From assembly GCA_964533215.1 (NCBI GenBank), contig CAZHLJ010000001.1, positions 248,001 through 312,000 on the forward strand: a stretch of 64,000 nt of DNA, read 5' to 3'. A model generated the notes under the pieces. That model saw only the letters and a program-made list of their open reading frames with translations, did not search any database and had not been told where the DNA came from. The stretch is from Bact-08 sp964533215 (GTDB lineage: Bacteria; Bacteroidota; Bacteroidia; Bacteroidales; UBA932). Positions 24,465 to 33,736 of the stretch are shown piece after piece (positions within the stretch are counted from its first letter, which is position 1; every line of letters begins with the position of its first letter). A program made the translations under genes and the position numbers.

Positions 24465-27386
24465 TTGTTTGTGAGGATTCTCAGAAAAGCGGAATGTTAC
24501 AGGAAATCGGAGAATATTATACTATTCTTTGTCTCTCTGTTTTTTTTTATTTTTTCATCCTGCCATTTGTCAGGACAGTTTTACTCTATGGGTATTGATC
24601 CGGCGGGTGCAAGATGGAGGATAATCAAAACGGATAATTTTAAAATAATTTACCCGGTAGGAATAGACTCCTTGGCGCAGAGGTATGCGCAGTTGCTGGA
24701 GAGTGCAAACCCTTGGATTCAGAGGCCACTCAAGATAAAGGCCAATCCTATTGATGTGGTGCTTCATCCCTATAATGCAAGAAGTAACGGTGTGGTTGTA
24801 TGGGCTCCCAAGCGGGTTGAGTTTATAACAAGGCCGCTAGCTTTTGGAGGATATTCCCAGAACTGGGAAAAACAGCTTGTAGTTCATGAACTTAGACATG
24901 TTGCTCAGTTGAGTAAATTTGAACACGGGATATTCAAGCCACTATCATGGCTTATTGGCCAACAGGCTCAAGGAATTGGAGTTGGACTTTACATAGATAA
25001 ATGGGCGCTTGAGGGTGATGCGGTTGTTTCGGAAACGGAGTTTTCTTTTTCTGGAAGAGGGCGGGATCCTGAACATCTGATCTACTTCAAAGCATCATTT
25101 CTTGATGGCGAATACAGGAGCTGGAGGGAGTGGAAGCTGGGATCCGGAAGAAAATATACTCCGGATGTGTACAGCCTGGGATATCTTGTAAACTCTTTTG
25201 TAAGGTATACTTCAGGAAATTATTACTACATGGGTGACTTGACGGAGTATCTTATCAAACATTTCTACAATCCTTCCGGTGCCAGGAGAGCATACAAAAA
25301 GACAACGGGGAAATCAATTCCGGGTCACTTCCAAGGTATAAAGGATCTCTTTGGAAGGAAGTGGGCCATTGAGGACTCACTGAAAGCTCCATTTACTCCT
25401 TACATGAGGATAAGCGGCAAGGGTAAGGATTTCTCCACATATAAATCCATAGTGGCTGTTTCTGATGATTCGCTTTACGCAATTAAATGGGACATGGATG
25501 ACCCTGCCAGACTGGTATTAATGGATACAAGCGGGAGAGAGGAAAGAATCTCCTATATGGGAGAGGTAAGCAGCTACCTGTCTTACTGCAAAGGGAAAAT
25601 TTACTGGACAGAGGAGGTTTCATCCTCTCGGTGGGAGCAGGAGTGCTTTTCTGTACTTAAATGTTATGATGTCCATAAAAGGCGGGTAAAGACTCTGACC
25701 CGTAAGACAAGCTACTCAAATTCATCTGTTTCTGAAAGCGGCGATACTCTGGCTGTGGCTGAATATTCAAACGAAGGGAAAACCCGTCTTGTGCTTTTGG
25801 AAAGCGGCAGTTACAAGCCTATTGCCTCATTTGGTGCTCCTGAAAATGGCCAGATGAAAGAGTCGGTTTTCTCGGGGGGAAAAATATATACGACAGTTAT
25901 TACAGAGACAGGTATGGGGCTCTTCTCTCTTGATGTCAAGAGTGGATTGTGGCATAAAGAGATTGAAAATCAGCATAAGGGTATAAAAAGGCTGAATGCA
26001 TACAAAGGAGATCTCTACTTTGAGAGTGATCTTAATGGAACAAATAACATTTATTGTTTCCATCCGCAAGACGGGTTTTTACAAAGACTCACCAATGCAC
26101 GTTTCGGAGCCTTTGCTCCTTTTCTCTATAGCAGGAATGGGGATATTTTCTATTCGGAGTACGATAAAAACGGATATAAAGCTGTAAGAGCAAGACAAGA
26201 TAGTTTACTTTGGCAGCCCTCGTCATTCTCTGATCCCTATAAGGACCGCATTTCTGATATGCTTTCGCAGCAGTCTGGATATTCTATCGATACAGTAAAT
26301 GTTATTGCCGGGAACAAGTATGTATCCAGCCCTTACAGTAAAACTGAAAATATTCTGCGCATACATTCATGGGCTCCCTTTTACTACAATGTAGACAAGA
26401 TAAAGAATATATCGTACAGTAACTTTTATGAGATTCTGTCGCCAGGTGTCACAGTCTATTCCCAAAATACCCTAAGCACAGCAACTACAATGTTCGGATA
26501 TTCATATGGCAATGGATTTCACGCAGGGCACTTAAAGTTTACTTACTCAGGACTGTATCCGGTAATAGAAGTAAATGTAGACTACAATGACCGAAACAGA
26601 AGGGAGATACGTCTTATAAGAGACAACCAGAACCGAAAATTTCAGCTTATAACATCCGTGCCTGGATCTCCTCATTTTACAAGTTCTGTTTTTGCATATC
26701 TGCCAATCAACCTGAGTGGTGGAGGTTGGTCCAGAGGTTTTATTCCAAAATTGTTGTTGCAGTACAGCAATGATTCGTACTATTCTATGTTCAAGGCCAA
26801 GTACAGAAACTATCAGTATCTGGCTGTCGGCATGCAATATTACCATATGCTTAATATATCCAGGAGGGATCTGTTTCCAAAATGGGGTTTCGGTGTGAAT
26901 GTGCAGATGAACAGTGTCCCTTTTTCCGGAGAGAATTTCGGATCTCTTATATACTCAAATGTGTACGGCTATCTGCCTGGAATTCTCGCCAATCATGGTC
27001 TCAGACTCTCCTTCGCTTATCAGACTCAGAATTTTTCCGGCAAGAACTACCTTTTGTCAAATCTTGCAAGCTCTCCACGTGGATATGCCCAGCTTTACGG
27101 AAAGCAATTTGTCTCTTTGTCTGCAGATTATGCTTTGCCGGTTTACCTAGGAGATGTGGAGATCTCATCTCTTTTATACCTAAAGCGTTTGCAGTTAATA
27201 CCTTTTGTTGACTGGGCATACAACAGGGGGATGACATATGGAACTCATATGTTCTCTGCAGGGTCAGATATATTGCTGGATTTTAACCTTTTCAACATAT
27301 ATCTTCCTCTTTCTGCAGGTTTCCGTTATGCAAGGACAAAGGATGATACAAATCTGCTGCAATTTCTTTTCCAATTACCACTATAA
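24465..27386 (+). CDS. Large envelope protein: HExxH peptidase-like domain, propeller and barrel
   Basis: A 973-residue protein starting at a TTG (24465); no ATG fits. A signal segment occurs at about 15-40 (NIILFFVSLFFFIF). Residues about 50-330 hold a basic-protease-like domain with VVHELRHVAQ, the HExxH zinc motif of gluzincin-type peptidases at residues 141-145. A region of about 340-590 has repeated WDMDDPARLVLMD-type blades like TolB/DPP propellers. The final 300 residues, with aromatic-rich alternating strands ending FLFQLPL, look like an outer-membrane beta barrel. Proteins with this combination are found widely in Bacteroidota but have no assigned function, to my knowledge. Divergent from the NAGPA operon. 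Confidence 0.72.
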   Translation: MFVRILRKAECYRKSENIILFFVSLFFFIFSSCHLSGQFYSMGIDPAGARWRIIKTDNFKIIYPVGIDSLAQRYAQLLESANPWIQRPLKIKANPIDVVLHPYNARSNGVVVWAPKRVEFITRPLAFGGYSQNWEKQLVVHELRHVAQLSKFEHGIFKPLSWLIGQQAQGIGVGLYIDKWALEGDAVVSETEFSFSGRGRDPEHLIYFKASFLDGEYRSWREWKLGSGRKYTPDVYSLGYLVNSFVRYTSGNYYYMGDLTEYLIKHFYNPSGARRAYKKTTGKSIPGHFQGIKDLFGRKWAIEDSLKAPFTPYMRISGKGKDFSTYKSIVAVSDDSLYAIKWDMDDPARLVLMDTSGREERISYMGEVSSYLSYCKGKIYWTEEVSSSRWEQECFSVLKCYDVHKRRVKTLTRKTSYSNSSVSESGDTLAVAEYSNEGKTRLVLLESGSYKPIASFGAPENGQMKESVFSGGKIYTTVITETGMGLFSLDVKSGLWHKEIENQHKGIKRLNAYKGDLYFESDLNGTNNIYCFHPQDGFLQRLTNARFGAFAPFLYSRNGDIFYSEYDKNGYKAVRARQDSLLWQPSSFSDPYKDRISDMLSQQSGYSIDTVNVIAGNKYVSSPYSKTENILRIHSWAPFYYNVDKIKNISYSNFYEILSPGVTVYSQNTLSTATTMFGYSYGNGFHAGHLKFTYSGLYPVIEVNVDYNDRNRREIRLIRDNQNRKFQLITSVPGSPHFTSSVFAYLPINLSGGGWSRGFIPKLLLQYSNDSYYSMFKAKYRNYQYLAVGMQYYHMLNISRRDLFPKWGFGVNVQMNSVPFSGENFGSLIYSNVYGYLPGILANHGLRLSFAYQTQNFSGKNYLLSNLASSPRGYAQLYGKQFVSLSADYALPVYLGDVEISSLLYLKRLQLIPFVDWAYNRGMTYGTHMFSAGSDILLDFNLFNIYLPLSAGFRYARTKDDTNLLQFLFQLPL

Positions 27387-27403
27387 GCTAAACTTCCAGT
27401 AAG

Positions 27404-28114
27404 ATGCTGCATTTCAAAAAACTTAACACCCTGAGACCTTTCGACTGGTTTTTGATAATCGGCATAGTATCTATGAATATTATCCATTCAATACTACTAA
27501 AGGAGGTGGATATTATAGGTTCAATTGCCGGAATAAGTGGAGTTATATGCGTTGTCTTGTGTGCAAAAGGAAATATATTCAACTATCTTTTCGGTCTGAT
27601 AAACGTTGCCCTGTATGCCTATATTTCATATAAGGCAGATTTATACGGTGATGCTGTGCTTAATGCTATTTACTACGTACCGATGCAGTTTATTGGTTGG
27701 TATAGTTGGCTAAAAAAAAGAGAGGCACAGGATTCTGTTACTGTTATCTCTAAAAAAATGAATACACGGGAGAGGATAGCTCTTACTCTGTTCTCACTCT
27801 TGATGGTTATCCTGGTTGGGTTCATTCTTGGAAAATTAAACGACCCTCAGCCATATAAGGATTCTGCCACAACAGTTTTGTCCGTAATTGCAATGTTTTT
27901 GATGGTTAAAGCCTATACTGAACAATGGGCTCTTTGGATAGTTGTAAATGCGCTAAGTGTGATAATGTGGATAGTTGCGTTTCTTAGAGGTGATGCACAC
28001 TCTATGCTTATGGTGATAATGTGGGTCTTCTATCTTGTCAACTCAATAAATGGTTGGTATACATGGGCGCATTTGCCTTATAAAGAAAGTTTTTCCTCAA
28101 CTGAGCTAAAGTGA
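27404..28114 (+). CDS. pnuC: Nicotinamide riboside transporter PnuC
   Basis: A 236-residue membrane protein with the PnuC seven-helix pattern and the family motifs IAGISGVICVVLCAKGN, FNYLFGLINVALYAYISYK, MQFIGWYSWLKK with the aromatic pore residues, and the C-terminal LMVIMWVFYLVNSINGWYTW. It facilitates uptake of nicotinamide riboside for NAD salvage. It follows the large envelope protein gene by 17 bases; the 3' end overlaps the convergent uvrC gene by 37 bases. No TPP or NAD riboswitch is visible upstream. Confidence 0.95.
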   Translation: MLHFKKLNTLRPFDWFLIIGIVSMNIIHSILLKEVDIIGSIAGISGVICVVLCAKGNIFNYLFGLINVALYAYISYKADLYGDAVLNAIYYVPMQFIGWYSWLKKREAQDSVTVISKKMNTRERIALTLFSLLMVILVGFILGKLNDPQPYKDSATTVLSVIAMFLMVKAYTEQWALWIVVNALSVIMWIVAFLRGDAHSMLMVIMWVFYLVNSINGWYTWAHLPYKESFSSTELK

Positions 28115-29913
28115 TCAATTATCAGTCCGGCAACCTTATTCCCAACCAGTTTTGCCAATTCCTCCTTTGAGGCATTTTTTACCCCTTTAAGACTCTTGAA
28201 TTTTGAAAGAAGCTTTTGTTCGCTTTTTTCACCCAACCCTTTTATAGAACGTAGTTCCGAGTCTATCTGATACTTGCTTCTCTTATCTCTGTGGTGGCCT
28301 ATTCCGAATCTGTGAGCCTCGTCCCTTAGGCTCATTATTACCCTGAGCGAAGCCGAGTTTTTATCGAGAAAAAGAGGGTGCGGGTCTCCAGGAATAATAA
28401 GCTCCTCCAGTCTTTTGGCAATGCCAATTATCTTTATTCTGTTCTCCAGCCCGAGTTCGCACAGTGCTTCGTATGCAAAGTTGAGTTGGCCCCTGCCTCC
28501 ATCCACAACAACAAGCTGTGGCAAGTCTCCTTTCTCCTCAAGCAATCTGGTGTATCTACGGTTGACCACCTCTTTCATTGAGGCGAAGTCATTTGCACCA
28601 ACGACCCTTTTAATATTAAAGTGTCTGTACTCGCTTTTGGCGGGGATGCCGTTTTTAAAGACAACACAAGCTGCAACTGCATGTTTGCCCTGAATGTTTG
28701 AATTGTCGAAACACTCAATGTGAACGGGTGGGGCTTCCAAATTAAGGTCACTCTGAAGTGCGGCCATAATCCTGTTCTTATGCTCCTCCGGTCTTAAAGT
28801 CTCTTCCTGTTTAAGCTTTTCCAGCTTGTACAGCTTCGCATTTTTAAAGCTCAATTCAAGAAGACTCTGCTTGTCTCCTCTTTGTGGAACATGTACATTC
28901 CTTTTTTCTAAAATTTCGTCCGGCATGAACGGTACCAGTATTTCATTGGAAAGTTCACCGAATTTGGAGTGGATCTCTCCAATGAACAGACTTAGAATTG
29001 TAGATGGTTCCTCTTCCAGAGGTATCCTGAACTCCATGTTGAGAGACTGTATGATGCATCCATTTACAACTCTCATGTAGTTTCCAAAAGCAATATTTCC
29101 TTCCATGGCAAGAGAGAAAACATCCACGTTTGTTATCGTCTGGCTGACTACAAGCGACTTGCTGTAATGTCTGCCTAGCAGCTCTATCTTATCTTTGAAA
29201 AGTTGAGCCTCTTCAAACCTAAGCTCCTTTGCAGCAGCCAACATGGACTCCCTAAGATCTTTCATTAGATTGGCCGATTCGCCTTTTAGTATGAGCTTTA
29301 TATTCTCTATCTGTTTCAGGTATGAGGCCGATGAATAAGCCCCAACGCATGGAGCCTTGCACTTGCCTATGTGATAGTTGAGACACGGACGGAATTTCTT
29401 TTTACTAATATTCTCATCGGTCAGGGAGAGCTTGCAAGTCCTTAGATAGTAAAGGGAGTTTATTAGTTGGAGTAAGTTATTGGCATGATTTACAGAACTG
29501 TATGGTCCAAAGTAAAGAGAGCCGTCTTTAATGTAACGCCTTGTAAGCAAGATTCTTGGGAAAGGTTCGTTTTTGATGCAAATCCATGGATATGTCTTGC
29601 TATCCTTAAGCATTACGTTGTATCTGGGCTGATATTTCTTTATCAGATTATTCTCTAGAAGCAGTGCATCCTCTTCGCTAGTCACTACTGTGTGCTCCAC
29701 ACTTTCTATCTTGGAAACCATTACCCTTGTTTTTGCAGTCAGGCTTTCTTCTGATTGAAAATACTGTGATACTCTGTTTCTAAGGCTTTTGGCTTTTCCT
29801 ATATAGATAATGGTTCCCTCTTTATTTAAAAACCGATAGACTCCCGGCTCTTTCGGGAGTAGCTTTATCCACTCTTTGAATTTCAAAGTTCTATCGCTTT
29901 TTTCCCGGGACAT
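28078..29913 (-). CDS. uvrC: Excinuclease ABC subunit C
   Basis: About 611 residues from the preferred ATG at 29913 (MSREKSDRTLKF); a longer frame to 29952 adds 13 unrelated residues. The N-terminal GIY-YIG nuclease is seen in LPKEPGVYRFLNKEGTIIYI and GKAKSLRNRVSQYF. The four cysteine-rich C-x-H/C residues LNYHIGKCKAPCVG, the UVR motif (LRFEEAQLFKDKIELL) and the C-terminal RNase H-like endonuclease domain with HIECFDNSN are present, and the helix-hairpin-helix pair closes the protein. It makes the dual incisions in nucleotide-excision repair with UvrAB. The 3' end overlaps pnuC by 37 bases. Confidence 0.97.
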   Translation of the reverse strand: MSREKSDRTLKFKEWIKLLPKEPGVYRFLNKEGTIIYIGKAKSLRNRVSQYFQSEESLTAKTRVMVSKIESVEHTVVTSEEDALLLENNLIKKYQPRYNVMLKDSKTYPWICIKNEPFPRILLTRRYIKDGSLYFGPYSSVNHANNLLQLINSLYYLRTCKLSLTDENISKKKFRPCLNYHIGKCKAPCVGAYSSASYLKQIENIKLILKGESANLMKDLRESMLAAAKELRFEEAQLFKDKIELLGRHYSKSLVVSQTITNVDVFSLAMEGNIAFGNYMRVVNGCIIQSLNMEFRIPLEEEPSTILSLFIGEIHSKFGELSNEILVPFMPDEILEKRNVHVPQRGDKQSLLELSFKNAKLYKLEKLKQEETLRPEEHKNRIMAALQSDLNLEAPPVHIECFDNSNIQGKHAVAACVVFKNGIPAKSEYRHFNIKRVVGANDFASMKEVVNRRYTRLLEEKGDLPQLVVVDGGRGQLNFAYEALCELGLENRIKIIGIAKRLEELIIPGDPHPLFLDKNSASLRVIMSLRDEAHRFGIGHHRDKRSKYQIDSELRSIKGLGEKSEQKLLSKFKSLKGVKNASKEELAKLVGNKVAGLIIDHFSSVEEKLSL

Positions 29914-29932
29914 AATTAAAAATTGAAATTTA

Positions 29933-29966
29933 TATTTTTGTAAAAATAACAATTATCCTATATTTG
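29933..29966 (+). promoter_or_regulatory. Candidate promoter of the fused acyltransferase gene
   Basis: Two -7-like boxes are present: TATTTTTG at 29933-29940 and TATATTTG at 29959-29966. The second is preceded by TTTG at 29937-29940 (18-base spacer), and it ends only 9 bases before the ATG at 29976, giving a near-leaderless mRNA if used. Both are compatible with the sequence. Confidence 0.5.
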
Positions 29967-29975
29967 CTACACATT

Positions 29976-31763
29976 ATGATTACTAAAGTTGTAACTAAAC
30001 AGGATATAAAAAAGGCCACAAAGCTAAAGGGGCTGCTTGGAGATATTGTAGCGCAGTCGGTTCTTTGTATATTGGGTTTCAACAAAATAAACAAGAAGTA
30101 TAGCAAAATCGCACAATATAACGGTAGGGAGTTTACAACAGCCTGCCTTAAAGAATTTGGTGTAGATTTCGACCTCGATGACAAGGAGCTTCTAAATATT
30201 CCGCAGGAAGGGCCTTTTATTTTTGTGTCTAATCATCCGTACGGTGGCGTTGATGGCATAATCCTAATGAATATTTTCAGCTCAGTTAGGCCGGATATAA
30301 AATTAGTGACAAATTTCATTCTCACGCATATTCCAAATTTAAAGGATTTTTTCTTTCCGGTTAACCCTTTTACTGATAAACCTCATATTAAGGGAAGTCT
30401 GCCTGGATTAAGAATGGCCAGTGAGTCTGTAAGGAACGGGGGATGTCTTGGTCTGTTTCCGGCAGGAGAGGTTTCTACCCGCTATGGATCTTCAATCATA
30501 CAGGATAAGGAGTGGCAACCCTCAATTATCAAGTTGATCAAAAATGCAGGAGTTCCTGTTGTTCCGGTATACTGTCATGGTACAAATTCTAATTTCTTCC
30601 ATTGGCTGGGGAAAATCCATCCTATTCTAAGGACAGTCAGGCTGCCACATGAACTTATAAACAAAAAGGGAAAGACTATCTCTGTGAGGATTGGTAAGCC
30701 GATTTCTGTAAATGAGATAGCCGAGCACAAAGATCTCAAGTCTTTAGGCCTCTTTTTAAGGTCCAGGACATATGCTCTTGAAGCTAACCTAAAGACAGAC
30801 AAGAAGGGTATAGCCAACAGCGGTCTTACTCCGATAGCACTTCCCAGAAACAGAAGGGCTCTGCAGAAGGAGATAAACCTTCTTTCTCCAAACAAGCTTC
30901 TATTTACCACTGGACACTATGCGTGCTATATAACCGATGCTGCATCCATTCCTCTTATGCTCCATGAGCTTGGAAGAAGGAGAGAGGAGGCGTTCAGGGC
31001 TGTAGGTGAGGGGACTGGAAGGCCTCTGGATCTGGATGAGTATGATGACTATTACAAGCATCTTATATTGTGGGATAAACAGAAAACCAGACTTGTAGGG
31101 GCGTATAGATTAGGGTTCGGTAAGGAGATACTTGAGACCAAGGGGGTAAAAGGATTCTATTCCAATACTCTTTTCAACTATGATAAGCCTTTCCATACAA
31201 TCCTTTCGCAGTCTATAGAGCTTGGACGTTCGTTTGTAGTTTTGGACTATCAGAAAGAGGCTCTGCCGCTTGTGCTTCTTATCAAGGGACTTTTTTATTC
31301 GGTTCTAAACGATAGTGAGGTAAGATATCTTTTGGGTCCGGTAAGTATAAGTTCTTGGTATCCTAAGTTTTACAGGAGCCTTATTGTCTACTATCTGCAA
31401 AATCACCATTCCGTTAAGGAGTTTGAGGATCAGATTATTCCACGTAACCCGTTTTTCCCGGACTACCTCCGGACATCTGTAGATGATTTGATGAGCAACA
31501 AGACAGATAGCATTGAAAAATTCGACAGGTATCTCCTAAGACTCAGCAATGGTGAATACCGACTTCCAACTTTGGTCAAGAAGTATCTGAAGATAAATTC
31601 AAAGATTATAAAATTCAACGTAGACCCTGACTTCAACTATTGTGTAGATGGTTTGGTTCTCTTGGACCTTATGCAGATAAGCAAGCAGGAGGTAATTTCC
31701 CTTTCTAAGGATGAGCCGAACAAAGCCAAAGTCTATAAACGTTTTGGAATAACTGAGGTCTGA
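29976..31763 (+). CDS. Bifunctional acyltransferase (OlsF-type, glycine-lipid synthase family)
   Basis: About 595 residues from the ATG at 29976. The N-terminal half (about 60-270) is a PlsC-like O-acyltransferase with NHPYGGVDGI as its NHx(4-5)D motif and LGLFPAGEVSTR. The C-terminal half (about 300-595) is an OlsB-like GNAT N-acyltransferase with RVVGAYRLGFG-like and ELGRSFV segments. In Bacteroides, glycine lipids are made by two separate genes, GlsB (N-acyl) and GlsA (O-acyl); in Flavobacterium and Serratia the two are fused as OlsF, and this gene resembles that fusion. It should make mono- and di-acylated amino-acid lipids of the membrane. The amino acid used is inferred. Confidence 0.8.
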   Translation: MITKVVTKQDIKKATKLKGLLGDIVAQSVLCILGFNKINKKYSKIAQYNGREFTTACLKEFGVDFDLDDKELLNIPQEGPFIFVSNHPYGGVDGIILMNIFSSVRPDIKLVTNFILTHIPNLKDFFFPVNPFTDKPHIKGSLPGLRMASESVRNGGCLGLFPAGEVSTRYGSSIIQDKEWQPSIIKLIKNAGVPVVPVYCHGTNSNFFHWLGKIHPILRTVRLPHELINKKGKTISVRIGKPISVNEIAEHKDLKSLGLFLRSRTYALEANLKTDKKGIANSGLTPIALPRNRRALQKEINLLSPNKLLFTTGHYACYITDAASIPLMLHELGRRREEAFRAVGEGTGRPLDLDEYDDYYKHLILWDKQKTRLVGAYRLGFGKEILETKGVKGFYSNTLFNYDKPFHTILSQSIELGRSFVVLDYQKEALPLVLLIKGLFYSVLNDSEVRYLLGPVSISSWYPKFYRSLIVYYLQNHHSVKEFEDQIIPRNPFFPDYLRTSVDDLMSNKTDSIEKFDRYLLRLSNGEYRLPTLVKKYLKINSKIIKFNVDPDFNYCVDGLVLLDLMQISKQEVISLSKDEPNKAKVYKRFGITEV

Positions 31764-31765
31764 TA

Positions 31766-32356
31766 TCAGATATCGTTTACCATCTCCTTCTTTTCCTTTT
31801 CTGCAACTAATGAGTTCTGAGCATCCTTGTACTCAATGCAAACCTGTGCGTTTGATGTTATCCACAATGACACAGTGCCTGTTTCTGTAACCCAGAGAGT
31901 TGAGAACCTGCACTTCCCAAAGAGCACGGCCTGCATTTCGCATCTATCGCCATCTTTATAAGGTTTGACAAAGCTTTCGGACGATTTCCCCTCTCCATAT
32001 TTAGTGGTAAACTGTTCCTTAAGTTCGAAATATTTGTCTTTCAAAATTTTCCAAAAAGATTCCTCGGGAAAAAATATCCCGATCTTCCATGGGATGATGC
32101 TTTTATCTGTTCCGGTGATAGTTATCGTGCACTCTTGCACAGAAAGAAATTCGCCGTTCAGGACAATTCTGGTCCTCTCCTTTTCTGATAGAGTATACCC
32201 CTGTTTGGCCAGTTCCTGAGCGAAATCATTAATATTTCCATCTATCGGTATTCCTTTGAATGCCATATGTGGAGTATCTGTTTTTGGGGAACTCTCTTGT
32301 GCAGAGACCATGATGCAGCATGATAGTAACAAAATGGCAGTAAATAATTTTTTCAT
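31766..32356 (-). CDS. Exported protein of unknown function
   Basis: About 196 residues from the ATG at 32356 (MKKLFTAILLLSCCIMVSAQ), with a clear signal peptide; the upstream extension to 32404 is unlikely. The mature protein is a small mixed alpha/beta domain (MAFKGIPIDGNINDFAQELAKQGY, WKIGIFFPEESFWKILKDKYFELKEQ), which I do not recognise beyond secreted Bacteroidales proteins of this kind. It is the last gene of the DUF4271-hemD-rnpA-yidD run on the minus strand, 5 bases after yidD. Confidence 0.7.
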   Translation of the reverse strand: MKKLFTAILLLSCCIMVSAQESSPKTDTPHMAFKGIPIDGNINDFAQELAKQGYTLSEKERTRIVLNGEFLSVQECTITITGTDKSIIPWKIGIFFPEESFWKILKDKYFELKEQFTTKYGEGKSSESFVKPYKDGDRCEMQAVLFGKCRFSTLWVTETGTVSLWITSNAQVCIEYKDAQNSLVAEKEKKEMVNDI

Positions 32357-32361
32357 ATTAA

Positions 32362-32625
32362 TTAAGGTACTGGATCGTAGCCACTTCCTCCCCAAGGATG
32401 GCAACGAAGAATTCTGTGAATTGAGAGATATAACCCTTTGATTGGGCCATGTTTCTTGATTGCCTCAAGAGAGTATGCCGAACAGGTGGGCGTGAAACGG
32501 CAGGATGGTGGCTTGAGTGGCGAAAGGCAGCACTGGTAGAATTTTATAAGCAGCAGAAAAGGAAGAGACAATATCCTACGAAGAACTCCTTTCAGCGAGG
32601 TTTTTTCTGATTTTTGCCAGGGCAT
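32362..32625 (-). CDS. yidD: Membrane protein insertion efficiency factor YidD
   Basis: An 87-residue YidD. The family core is plain: LIKFYQCCLSPLKPPSCRF, TPTCSAYSLEAIKKHG and RILRCHPWGGSGYDPVP. The protein helps membrane-protein insertion near YidC. The start overlaps the rnpA end by 50 bases. In this window rnpA is not preceded by rpmH, as is usual outside Bacteroidota. Confidence 0.95.
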   Translation of the reverse strand: MPWQKSEKTSLKGVLRRILSLPFLLLIKFYQCCLSPLKPPSCRFTPTCSAYSLEAIKKHGPIKGLYLSIHRILRCHPWGGSGYDPVP

Positions 32626-32995
32626 TGTTTATCTTATTACGGATCTGTTGGAAATCCAATATTTCGTTGCTTATGTATACAACAGCGATGTCTGCATAAG
32701 TGACATCATGGAGGGCTGTTTCCGGAACTTGTGGCTTGCTCAGGCGAAATGCTTCCCGTATTCTTCTTTTCAGGAGGTTACGGTCCACGGCTTTCTTGTA
32801 ATTGCGTTTTGGTACGGTTATAAGTATGCGGTTAAAGGAGCATTCATTTGCAATATAGTATATCTTCAATGGGTGAGCGTAAACAACAGTGCCTTTTTCG
32901 AAAAGTTCCTGAATCAGTTTCTTTGAACAAAGCCTCTCTTCCTTCATTAATCTGAATGCAGGACCTTTTTCAGATATGATTGACTCTTCGTCCAT
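32576..32995 (-). CDS. rnpA: Ribonuclease P protein component
   Basis: A 139-residue RnpA. The RNR motif RNLLKRRIREAFRLS is present, preceded by RILITVPKRNYKKAVDR, which is the usual FVVSKKVGKAV-equivalent. It binds the RNA subunit and helps process tRNA 5' ends. The start overlaps the hemD stop by one base (TAATG); an internal ATG at about residue 17 (MKEERLC) is an alternative. It lies between hemD and yidD. Confidence 0.95.
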   Translation of the reverse strand: MDEESIISEKGPAFRLMKEERLCSKKLIQELFEKGTVVYAHPLKIYYIANECSFNRILITVPKRNYKKAVDRNLLKRRIREAFRLSKPQVPETALHDVTYADIAVVYISNEILDFQQIRNKINNALAKIRKNLAERSSS

Positions 32996-33732
32996 TACTT
33001 CTGCTCAAAGTAAATAGACAAAGCTTTGGCAATAGAAGGTGCTTCAGGAGTTGGTGCTACAACAGTGGATGTCAGTTTTGCACTTTTCAGTGCTTTAAGG
33101 GTTGCTGGCCCGTATGTGGCAAACTGTAAAGAGTTTTGCTTGAAATCAGGAAAGTTCTCTTGAAGGGATTTTACATCAGATGGGCTGTAGAATACCAACA
33201 TATCGTATGAGTTGATATCAACTGAGGTGATATTGCTGAATACTGTCTTGACAAATATGGCGCAGGTATGTTTGATTTTAGACTTGACAAAAATCTTGTT
33301 GATATCTGCCTTGGAACTGTCAGCAACACAAACAAGAAAGGTCTCATTCTTGTGTTTGGCCCCAATAGTTTCAATGATGGATGCATTGGTCCCGTTACCA
33401 AAGAAAATCTTTCTTTTTCTGTAGACGATGTATTTTTGCAAGTAAAGAGCAATCGATTCAGAAACGCAGAAATACTTCATCGTCTCAGGAACTGTTATTC
33501 TCATCTCCTCGCAAATCTTGAAATAAGCATCAATAGCAGTTCTGGCGGTGAAGACTACAGCTGTGTGATCCAGAATATTAATTTTTTGTAAGCGGAACTC
33601 TTTTGCCTGAAGCGCCTCAACTTTAAAAAACGGGAGGAAATCTATATTCAACTTATACTTTGAAATAAGTTCTGTGTAGGGAGATCCGTTGGTAGGGGCG
33701 GGCTGAGAAATCAGTATCTTTTTAATCTTCAT
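32995..33732 (-). CDS. hemD: Uroporphyrinogen-III synthase
   Basis: A 245-residue HemD-type protein. Family features are the start KKILISQPAPTNGSPY, AVVFTARTAIDAYF (about 55-70), and the C-terminal MLVFYSPSDVKSLQENFP followed by FATYGPATLKALKSA. The family is poorly conserved, so the call rests on these blocks and on position between DUF4271 and rnpA, which is its usual place in Bacteroidota. It closes the linear tetrapyrrole to uroporphyrinogen III. Whether the rest of a haem/cobalamin pathway exists is not seen in this window. Confidence 0.85.
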   Translation of the reverse strand: MKIKKILISQPAPTNGSPYTELISKYKLNIDFLPFFKVEALQAKEFRLQKINILDHTAVVFTARTAIDAYFKICEEMRITVPETMKYFCVSESIALYLQKYIVYRKRKIFFGNGTNASIIETIGAKHKNETFLVCVADSSKADINKIFVKSKIKHTCAIFVKTVFSNITSVDINSYDMLVFYSPSDVKSLQENFPDFKQNSLQFATYGPATLKALKSAKLTSTVVAPTPEAPSIAKALSIYFEQK

Positions 33733-33736
33733 ATTA

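Noticed and set aside
32362..33000. rpmH next to rnpA
   Set aside because: The gene upstream of rnpA is hemD and no L34 sequence was found on either strand.
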